DNA from: Bacillota bacterium
GTDB lineage: Bacteria > Sysuimicrobiota > Sysuimicrobiia > Sysuimicrobiales > Segetimicrobiaceae
Direction: 5' to 3'
Length of the DNA stretch: 64,000 bases
Assembly: GCA_021324255.1 (NCBI GenBank)
Contig: JAJPJL010000037.1
Span: forward strand, 1 to 64,000
Shown: positions 34,460-40,699 of the stretch, in pieces
Layout of the letters: every line of letters starts with the position of its first letter
Position numbering within the stretch: position 1 is the first letter of the stretch
The notes under the pieces: generated by a model
What the model was told of the DNA's origin: nothing
Databases searched by the model: none
The model's input: only the letters and a program-made list of their open reading frames with translations
Translations under genes and position numbers: made by a program

Positions 34460-36694
34460 TCACTCGCGAAGCTCAGCGCCCGCGCGCGTCCGTAGCGCTA
34501 TTCGGACCCGGGTCAAGATTTCCTCCGCATCGTCCGCCGCGAGCGTGCGGTCCGGGGCGCGCAGGCGGACCCGATACGCGAGGCTGCGATGCCCGGCCGG
34601 TATCGGCGGCCCGGCGTAGACGTCGAACAACTCCGCGGCCTCGAGCCACGGGCCGGCGGCCTCGCGAATGATCGTCTCCACCCTCCCCGCCGCCACCGCG
34701 TCGGGGACGACGGCCGCGAGATCGCGCTCGATCTCGGGATACCGCGGCAGCGCCGTGAAGGCCCGCGCCGTGATGATCGGCCGCGGGGCGGGAACGGGCG
34801 GGATCTCGTCACTGACCCGCGCGCCCCCCGGGCGGCCCGCGGCCAGGCCGTACAGCGCTTCCAGGTCGATCTCGGCGACGTACGCGCGGTGCGGCAGCTT
34901 GGAGGCGGCCACGAGATCCGGGTGCACCTCGCCGTAGCGCGCCACCGGATGCCCGCCGATGCGCAGCTCCGCGGAACGCCCCGGATGCCACCAGCGGGCG
35001 GGGCCGAGCGGTGAGGTCCCGGCGAGATCCGCCGGCGCCGCGGAGAGCGGACACACATCGTCCGCGGACAGGGCCAGCTCCTCGCAGAGGACGTCCAGAA
35101 TCCAGCGCAGGTGGTGGAGATCGACCGACGCATGTTCCGCGGGGACGTTCCACCCGCGACGCCACCGGCCCATGAGCGCGATCGCCAGACTGCGCCGCTC
35201 CCACGGACGATGCCCGTCGCCTCCCGGCACGAAGATGCGTCCGAGCTCGAAGATGTGCGCGTCCCCGATGCGGCGCGCAGCGTTGGTCGCCAGCACCTCG
35301 AGCACGCCCGGCACGAGCGACCGGCGCAGCGCGTCGTGGTCCTGCGTCAGGGGATTTGCGATCGCCGCACGCGGCTCCCCGTCCGCGAGCTGCGGCGCGG
35401 AGCGTACCAGCGTCAGCGTCAACGCCTCCACGAGCCCGCAGCCGGCGAGCGTGTCGCGGACGGCCCGGTCCGCGGCAAGGACGGGGGCCATGGTCCCCGG
35501 GGTCGTGTCGCCCCGCGGCAACGTCGCCGGCACCCGGTCATAGCCGTACACGCGAGCCAGCTCCTCGATGAGGTCTACCTCCGCGACGAGATCCGGCCGG
35601 AAGGTCGGCACCTGGACCGACAGCGTGCGGCCGGGAGTGACGCGGCATCCCAGCGCGCGCAGGATGCGGACCATCTCCGCGGGGGCGATCTCCGTGCCCA
35701 ACACCGCGCACGCTCTGGCCGGCCGCAGGCGAACCGTCGCCGGCTGCACCGGCGCCGGATAGACGTCGACCATTCCCGCGAGCGCCCGGCCCGCGGACAT
35801 CTCCGCCAGCAACCACGCCGCGCGCGACTGCGCCGCGGGAGGGGCGTTGGGATCCGCGCCGCGCTCAAAGCGCGCGGCCGCCTCCGTGCGAAGACCCAGG
35901 CGCCGAGCCGTTCGCCCGATCGTGGGCGCATGCCAGTACGCCGCCTCCAACAACACCGTGGCCGTCCGGTCGCCGATCTCCGTGTCCCGGCCGCCGATGA
36001 TGCCGGCGAGCGAGACCGGCCGCGTCCCGTCCGTGATGACCAGCATGTCGGGGTCGAGGGTCCGGGTCACCCCGTCCAGCGTCTCCAGGGTCTCGCCCGG
36101 ATGCGCCCGGCGGACCAGGAGGCGCCGCGTGCCGAGGCGATCGCAATCGAACGCGTGCATGGGTTGCCCGGTTTCGAGCATCACGTAGTTGGTCACGTCC
36201 ACGACGGTGTTGATCGCGCGCACGCCCGCGGCCTCGAGGCGGCGCCGCATCCAGGCAGGGGAGGGGCCGATGCGGACGTCCTCGATCACAGCAGCGGTGA
36301 ACCGCGGGCAACCCGCCGGATCCTCCACCTCGATCCGGACCCGATCCCCGGCATCCCGAGGCGCGGCCACGGGCGCGGATGCGCCCCGCCGCGACGTCCG
36401 GCCGGCTACCGTCCGGCGCGTCCGTCCGGTGTGACGGCCGGTCCGCGGGCGCTCGGCGTAGCCGTCCGGCAGGCGCACGGGGTGACTGAGCAACAGTCCT
36501 ACCTCGCGGGCGATCCCGAGCAGGCACATGCAGTCCGGACGATTGGACGTCACCTCGAGATCGAGGACGACGTCCTCGCCGGCCTGGATCACCTCCTCGG
36601 CCGGGAGACCGGCGCCGGCGAGGCGCTCGGCCAGCACGTCCGGCGCGATGTCGATGTCCACGTACTCCCGCAGCCACTCGAGCGGCACCCGCAT
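34460..36694 (-). CDS. pheT: Phenylalanyl-tRNA synthetase beta chain lacking the OB domain
   Basis: A 744-residue PheT. It starts with MRVPLEWLREYVDIDIAPDVLAERLAGAGLPAEEV but then passes directly to VVLDLEVTSNRPDCMCLLGIAREVGLLL. The EMAP-like tRNA-binding OB domain of about 110 residues that normally lies between these blocks is absent. The B3/B4 editing domain (CPRFTAAVIEDVRIGPSPAWMRRRLEAAGVRAINTVVDVTNYVMLETGQPMHAFD), B5 domain, core and C-terminal ferredoxin-fold anticodon-binding domain (PRYPEIERDLAAVVPDAV) are present. An Arg/Gly/Thr-rich stretch of about 25 extra residues precedes the B3 domain. It pairs with PheS, nine bases upstream. It is likely functional, but tRNA contact must differ. 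Confidence 0.93.
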   Translation of the reverse strand: MRVPLEWLREYVDIDIAPDVLAERLAGAGLPAEEVIQAGEDVVLDLEVTSNRPDCMCLLGIAREVGLLLSHPVRLPDGYAERPRTGRHTGRTRRTVAGRTSRRGASAPVAAPRDAGDRVRIEVEDPAGCPRFTAAVIEDVRIGPSPAWMRRRLEAAGVRAINTVVDVTNYVMLETGQPMHAFDCDRLGTRRLLVRRAHPGETLETLDGVTRTLDPDMLVITDGTRPVSLAGIIGGRDTEIGDRTATVLLEAAYWHAPTIGRTARRLGLRTEAAARFERGADPNAPPAAQSRAAWLLAEMSAGRALAGMVDVYPAPVQPATVRLRPARACAVLGTEIAPAEMVRILRALGCRVTPGRTLSVQVPTFRPDLVAEVDLIEELARVYGYDRVPATLPRGDTTPGTMAPVLAADRAVRDTLAGCGLVEALTLTLVRSAPQLADGEPRAAIANPLTQDHDALRRSLVPGVLEVLATNAARRIGDAHIFELGRIFVPGGDGHRPWERRSLAIALMGRWRRGWNVPAEHASVDLHHLRWILDVLCEELALSADDVCPLSAAPADLAGTSPLGPARWWHPGRSAELRIGGHPVARYGEVHPDLVAASKLPHRAYVAEIDLEALYGLAAGRPGGARVSDEIPPVPAPRPIITARAFTALPRYPEIERDLAAVVPDAVAAGRVETIIREAAGPWLEAAELFDVYAGPPIPAGHRSLAYRVRLRAPDRTLAADDAEEILTRVRIALRTRAGAELRE

Positions 36695-36703
36695 ACGCCT
36701 CTC

Positions 36704-37747
36704 CTACACCTGCCGCAGAAACCGGAGGTCACCCTCGTAGAACAGCCGGATGTCGTCGATCCGGTGCCTGAGCATGGCGAGCCGCTCCACGCCCATGCCC
36801 CACGCGAACGCGGTGTACCGCTCCGGGTCGATGCCCGACAGTTCCAGCACGCGCGGATGAAACATGCCGCATCCCAGGATCTCCACCCAACCCGACCGCT
36901 TGCAGACGGCGCACCCGCGCCCGCCGCAGATCACGCACCCGATCGCCATCTCCGCGCTCGGCTCCGTGAACGGAAAATAGGACGGGGCAAAGCGCGTGCG
37001 CGTATCCGGGCCGAAGAACGCGCGGGCGAAGTGCAGCAGGACGCCCTTGAGATCCGAGAAGCGCACACCCTCGCCCACCATGAAGCCGTCGAGCTGCTGA
37101 AACATCGGCGAGTGACTGGCGTCGACGGGGTCGCGCCGGTAGCAGTGGCCGTAGGAGATCGCGCGCATCGGCGGGGTGCGCCGCTCCATCACGTGGACGT
37201 CCACGACCGTGGTGTGGGTGCGCAGCACCCACCCGCCGCCGAGGTAGAACGAGTCCTGCGCGTCGCGCGCGGGATGATACGGCGGCATGTTGAGGCGCTC
37301 GAAGTTGTCGTGGTCGGCCTCGACCTCCGGACCCTCGACCACCTCGAAGCCGAGCCCGATGAAGATCTCCGCCATCTCCTGCATGGTGCGCGACAGCACG
37401 TGCCGCCGGCCCGGCAGCGGACCCCGGCCGGGCAGCGTCACGTCGATGCGCTCCTCCGCGAGGCGTGTCAGGCCCGTCTCGGCGGCCAGCGACTCCGCCC
37501 GGCGCCGCACGGCCCGCTCGACGTCGGCCTTGAGCGCGTTGAGCAGCTGCCCGAGCCTCGGGCGATCCTCGGCCGGGGCGCCGGCGAGGGCGCGAAACGC
37601 CTGCGCGATCACGCCCTGGCGGCCGAGGTACCGGATGCGCACCTCCTCCAGGGCGGCTTCCGATGAGGCGCCGGCGCACGCGCGCTCCGCCTCTTGCCCG
37701 ACCTCGGCAATGCGCTGTAGATCCTCGACGGACAGTTGCCCCGCCAT
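36704..37747 (-). CDS. pheS: Phenylalanyl-tRNA synthetase alpha chain
   Basis: A 347-residue class II catalytic subunit. The N-terminal coiled coil (LSVEDLQRIAEVGQEAERACAGASSEAALEEVRIRYLGRQGVIAQAF) precedes the catalytic core with motif 2 region THTTVVDVHVMERRTPPMRAISYGHCYRRDPVDASHSPMFQQLDGFMV and motif 3 GMGVERLAML. The pair CVICGGRGCAVCKRSGW is the usual small Cys-rich insertion of many bacterial PheS proteins. The start ATG 37747 follows the T-box leader; the track ORF extends wrongly into that leader. Expression is expected to respond to uncharged tRNA-Phe. Confidence 0.96.
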   Translation of the reverse strand: MAGQLSVEDLQRIAEVGQEAERACAGASSEAALEEVRIRYLGRQGVIAQAFRALAGAPAEDRPRLGQLLNALKADVERAVRRRAESLAAETGLTRLAEERIDVTLPGRGPLPGRRHVLSRTMQEMAEIFIGLGFEVVEGPEVEADHDNFERLNMPPYHPARDAQDSFYLGGGWVLRTHTTVVDVHVMERRTPPMRAISYGHCYRRDPVDASHSPMFQQLDGFMVGEGVRFSDLKGVLLHFARAFFGPDTRTRFAPSYFPFTEPSAEMAIGCVICGGRGCAVCKRSGWVEILGCGMFHPRVLELSGIDPERYTAFAWGMGVERLAMLRHRIDDIRLFYEGDLRFLRQV

Positions 37748-37777
37748 CGTCCGACGCTCCCGGCGCGGCGCGCCAAC

Positions 37778-38030
37778 AAAAATGCACCTCCGCCGCAAGG
37801 GACGGAAGTGCTGCTTCCGCGGTCCCACCCTTCTTCCGCCCGCAGCCACGAACGCGAGCGGCAACTTGAGGCGGCCCGGAATAGGGGTCCGGGCGGTCCC
37901 GTCCGCCTACATCCGGCCGCGCGCCGGCATCAGCGAACGACTCCGGAGTGAACGCACGCGGCGGGCGCGGACCGGCTCGCAATCGGTGACCGGTCCTCCC
38001 TTGGCGCCGCGATCCCGCGCACCCTCTCCA
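37778..38030 (-). ncRNA. T-box leader of pheS-pheT
   Basis: On the minus strand the invariant T-box AGGGTGGGACCGCGG lies at 37817-37831. Its flanks AAGGG and CCCTT can form the antiterminator. The competing terminator pairs GCACTTCCG with CGGAGGTGC (one G-T pair) and is followed by ATTTTT (terminator 37778-37811). Upstream lie strong hairpins consistent with stem I. Phe (TTC) triplets occur in the leader, but I cannot fix which is the specifier without folding. Uncharged tRNA-Phe should favour read-through into pheS. The 5' end is approximate. Confidence 0.85.
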
Positions 38031-38069
38031 TCATCGCGGTCTCGCTATGATCGCCGGTACCCTCCGGCG

Positions 38070-38198
38070 CTAGTTCAAGATCGCCACTACCCAGCGCGGC
38101 CGCCCGGTGGTGAGCCGCCGATACAGCAGATACGCCCAGACGGAACCCGTGGTCTCAAACACTCGCCAGAAAACCTCCGGCGTCCACGTGATCTCCAC
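38070..38198 (-). CDS. YqzL-like small protein
   Basis: A 42-residue frame, MEITWTPEVFWRVFETTGSVWAYLLYRRLTTGRPRWVVAILN with GTG as start. The block W..VF..TGS..AYLLYR matches the YqzL family of Firmicutes-type bacteria (W-K-x-F-x-x-T-G-x-x-x-x-Y-L-L-x-K). GGGAGGGG lies four to eight bases upstream of the GTG. The track ORF adds 34 residues that precede the ribosome site and are unlikely. Function is unknown. Confidence 0.7.
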   Translation of the reverse strand: MEITWTPEVFWRVFETTGSVWAYLLYRRLTTGRPRWVVAILN

Positions 38199-38280
38199 CG
38201 CGCCCCTCCCGCGTCGAACGCTGCGTTTCTGAGGCCTCCGAAGGGAACGACGTCGCGTGTGGCCCTCTGAGGTCAGCGCT

Positions 38281-38286
38281 AGTATA
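38281..38286 (-). promoter_or_regulatory. Candidate -10 upstream of the YqzL-like gene
   Basis: On the minus strand TTATACT gives a -10-like TATACT about 83 bases before the GTG of the YqzL-like gene. No clear -35 accompanies it. The 38301-38398 gap beyond it contains no recognisable gene. Confidence 0.35.
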
Positions 38287-38398
38287 ACACAGGCCTGCAC
38301 GTCCTGCTACGCGCGCGCGAGATCGCGCATGGTTGCGGCGAACCGGCAGGATGAGCCGTCTACGTGCGAAAGGACCGGGGGATCACCACCCGTGCGCG

Positions 38399-39184
38399 CT
38401 AGATGAAGCCGCGCGCGCGGTAGAGCAAAATGGCGGCCGCGGCCGCCACGTTCAGGGACTCCACGCCGTTGGCGACCGGTAGGCGGACCGTCTCCGCCCC
38501 GGCATGAGACCACGCGGCTCCGGGACCGGCGCCTTCGTTGCCGAAGATCATCGCGAGCGGGCGGGCAAACGATGCATCGGCGGCGAGTTGTCCGCCGAGC
38601 GGGCCGGCGATCATGAGCCGGATGCCCCGCCCGCGCAACTCCGCGGCCGCCGCGCCGGCCTCGACGTAGTGACGAAGCGGCACGAGAAACGCCGTGCCCG
38701 CGGCCGCCCGCAACGCCTTTGGCCCGAACGGATCCGCGGTGCCGCCGGTCGTCAGGACGGCGGTCGCGCCCACGGCCGCCGCCGTGCGCACTATCGTCCC
38801 GACGTTGCCCGGGTCCTGCACCGCGTCGAGGACCACGATGAGCGCGTCCGGCGCGGCGAGGACCGCGTCCGGCGCGGGCACCGGACGGCGCGCGAGGCCG
38901 ATCACACCCTGCGGCGTTGCGACCTGTGCCAGCGCGGCGTACACGTCCGGCGCGGCGACGACCTCCCGTGCGCCGTGGGGGCCCGCCGCCGCGCGCAATG
39001 CCGCGAGCCGGGCGTCATGCGCGGCGTCGGGCGTATAGACCAGCAGGTCCAGGGACGCGCCGGCGGCCGCCGCGGTCTCGAGGGCGCGCCAGCCCTCCAC
39101 GAGGACCCGGTCCGCCCGCCGGCTGGGCCCGCGCAGTTGGGCGCGCAATTCGCGGATCAGGGGGTTGCTCCGGCTCGTAATCAT
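38399..39184 (-). CDS. SpoU/TrmH-family RNA 2'-O-methyltransferase
   Basis: A 261-residue SPOUT enzyme methylating a ribose in rRNA or tRNA. The N-terminal substrate-binding domain (ITSRSNPLIRELRAQLRG...DRVLVEGWRALETA) is followed by the knotted domain with motif 1 VVLDAVQDPGNVGTIVRTAAAVGATAVL, motif 2 LAMIFGNEGAGPG and motif 3 VRLPVANGVESLNVAAAAAILLYR. The conserved Asn/Arg and Glu residues for AdoMet binding are present. The start ATG 39184 opens the conserved N-terminus MITSRSNP. This gene commonly sits between rplT and pheS, as here. Confidence 0.92.
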   Translation of the reverse strand: MITSRSNPLIRELRAQLRGPSRRADRVLVEGWRALETAAAAGASLDLLVYTPDAAHDARLAALRAAAGPHGAREVVAAPDVYAALAQVATPQGVIGLARRPVPAPDAVLAAPDALIVVLDAVQDPGNVGTIVRTAAAVGATAVLTTGGTADPFGPKALRAAAGTAFLVPLRHYVEAGAAAAELRGRGIRLMIAGPLGGQLAADASFARPLAMIFGNEGAGPGAAWSHAGAETVRLPVANGVESLNVAAAAAILLYRARGFI

Positions 39185-39258
39185 GGAGCCCGCCGGTCTT
39201 CCCGCGCCCCCGTGCCGCGCCGGACGGCGCGGCGCACGCGCGGCGCCCGCAAACGAGC

Positions 39259-39284
39259 GGGCCCTCCCCGCTCCGGGAGGGCCC
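39259..39284 (-). terminator. Hairpin between rplT and the SpoU gene
   Basis: GGGCCCTCCC and GGGAGGGCCC (10 perfect pairs) enclose a six-base loop directly after rplT. On the minus strand it is followed only by a weak TCGTTT, so it may be a partial terminator or RNA-stability hairpin rather than a strong intrinsic terminator. Confidence 0.5.
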
Positions 39285-39307
39285 GACCGTCCCATGTGCG
39301 GCTCCGG

Positions 39308-39661
39308 CTACTTGTCCGCCTGCGCGCGCTTGACGAGCGCTTGAAATGCATGGTCATCCCGCACGGCGAGATCGGCAAGCACCTTGCGGTTGATCTGGAT
39401 CCCCGCGCGGCGCAAGCCGCAAATGAGGCGGCTATAGGACGTGCCGTGCGTCCGAGCCGCGGCGTTGATTCTGGCGATCCAGAGGCGGCGGAAATCGCGT
39501 TTCCGCGCACGCCGGTGGGCGTACGCCTGGGCCAGCGCCCGCAGCACCGTCTGGTTGGCCATCTTGAACCAGCGGCTCTTCTTTCCCCAGTAGCCCTTGG
39601 CGAGCTTCAGCACCTTGTGGTGCCTCCGCCGCGCCACCATGCCCCGCTTTACGCGTGCCAT
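39308..39661 (-). CDS. rplT: Ribosomal protein L20
   Basis: A 117-residue 50S protein with the canonical N-terminus [62 protein letters not shown] and the globular tail [26 protein letters not shown]. It binds 23S rRNA early in assembly and, in several bacteria, also represses its own operon by binding an infC leader or an internal site. It is third in the infC-rpmI-rplT operon. Confidence 0.98.
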   Translation of the reverse strand: MARVKRGMVARRRHHKVLKLAKGYWGKKSRWFKMANQTVLRALAQAYAHRRARKRDFRRLWIARINAAARTHGTSYSRLICGLRRAGIQINRKVLADLAVRDDHAFQALVKRAQADK

Positions 39662-39749
39662 CGCGATCCCCCCTTGTCCCGGCGCCTTCGACGCGCAGAC
39701 TGCCGCGGGCGCGGCTCATCGCGGCGTCCCGCCGCCCGCGCCCCCCCCG

Positions 39750-39947
39750 CTAGCGGTAAGGAAGCAGGCGGTTGATGCGCGCCGTGTCGGACGATTCGAC
39801 CTCTCTCGTTTGAGCCAGGGATCGCTTGCGGGAACCGCGCTTGTGGACCATGAGGTGTCCGCCCAACTGGCGCCCGCGCAACAGGCGGCCGCGGCTGGTC
39901 ACGCGCATGCGCTTCGATGCCCCGCCGTGCGTCTTGAGCTTCGGCAT
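39750..39947 (-). CDS. rpmI: Ribosomal protein L35
   Basis: A 65-residue 50S protein: MPKLKTHGGASKRMRVTSRGRLLRGRQLGGHLMVHKRGSRKRSLAQTREV. The start ATG 39947 has AGGAGGT four bases upstream; the track's GTG one codon earlier is too close to that site. It lies between infC and rplT as usual. Confidence 0.97.
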   Translation of the reverse strand: MPKLKTHGGASKRMRVTSRGRLLRGRQLGGHLMVHKRGSRKRSLAQTREVESSDTARINRLLPYR

Positions 39948-39972
39948 CACGACCTCCTTCCGTACGCGCCGC

Positions 39973-40500
39973 TCAGGTCTTCTTCGGCGCGAGAATCATC
40001 ACCATGTTGCGGCCCTCCATCAACGGATGCCGCTCCACCACCGCCACCTCGGCGAGTTGTTGCGCCATGCGCCGCAAAATCTGCTCGCCCACCTGCGGAT
40101 GCGCCATCTCGCGCCCGCGAAACCACATCGACACCCGAACCTTGTCGCCGTCCCGGAGAAAACCGCTGACCGTCCGCGTCTTGGTCTGCAGATCGTGCTC
40201 CCCGATTTTGGGGCTGAGCCGCATGCCTTTGAGCTCGGAGGTCTTCGACTTTTTGTGCGCGAGCCGTTCACGCTTGGCCTGCTCGTACTTATACTTGCCA
40301 AAGTCCATGACCCGGCAGACTGGCGGCGACGCGGTCGGCGCCACCTCCACCAAATCGACCCCGGCGTCCTGCGCCTTGGCGAGCGCCTCCTGCAGCGACA
40401 TGACACCCAACTGCTCCCCGTTCGCCCCGATCAGCCGCACCTCACGGGCCCGGATGCGGTTGTTGATCCGCGTCTCTCGCTCGCGCTCTATGGGTGTGAT
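39973..40500 (-). CDS. infC: Translation initiation factor IF-3, probable AUC start
   Basis: IF-3 of 175 residues if initiated at ATC 40500. The conserved N-terminus RINNRIRAREVRLIGANGEQLGVM lies mostly upstream of the first GTG used by the ORF track (40440). Between the ribosome site AAGGAGG and that point there is no in-frame ATG, GTG or TTG. ATC lies ten bases after AAGGAGG; an ATA nine bases further on is the alternative. E. coli infC uses AUU so that IF-3 can repress its own translation, and the same logic would apply here. The rest (VEVAPTASPPVCRVMDFGKYKYEQAKRER, LSPKIGEHDLQTK, MWFRGREMAHP) is typical. Confidence 0.9.
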   Translation of the reverse strand: MTPIERERETRINNRIRAREVRLIGANGEQLGVMSLQEALAKAQDAGVDLVEVAPTASPPVCRVMDFGKYKYEQAKRERLAHKKSKTSELKGMRLSPKIGEHDLQTKTRTVSGFLRDGDKVRVSMWFRGREMAHPQVGEQILRRMAQQLAEVAVVERHPLMEGRNMVMILAPKKT

Positions 40501-40536
40501 GGGTGTTCGGCCTCCTTCTGTCCTGTAATATGGAAC

Positions 40537-40690
40537 GAGGAGATGGCTATGCCATCTCCTCCACGATGATCGTCCGCGTAAACCCTGCTGGCAACTCCCG
40601 CGCCCGGCGACGAGCGCCGCAGGGTGAGAAGCAGATGGCTTCTGCTTGAGCAGTCATTCAGTTTTGACGGTATAACGGTAGCATACCCCC
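40537..40690 (-). promoter_or_regulatory. Structured leader of infC-rpmI-rplT (possible L20-type leader)
   Basis: The 190 bases upstream of infC hold two strong hairpins on the minus strand: AGAAGC-CATCT-GCTTCT (40627-40643) and the 11-bp perfect stem GAGGAGATGGC-ATA-GCCATCTCCTC (40537-40561), the latter about 25 bases before the ribosome site. A TTGACG -35-like word near 40700 with TACCGT 17 bases on could be the promoter. L20 autoregulatory leaders occupy this position in Firmicutes, but no T-tract follows the stems, so the mechanism would be translational or different. Confidence 0.5.
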
Positions 40691-40699
40691 CGGCGCACG

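Noticed and set aside
35111-37666. 851-residue plus-strand ORF antisense to pheT and pheS
   Set aside because: It runs opposite two certain genes, has Arg/His-rich composition typical of high-GC antisense frames, and no ribosome site or family motif.
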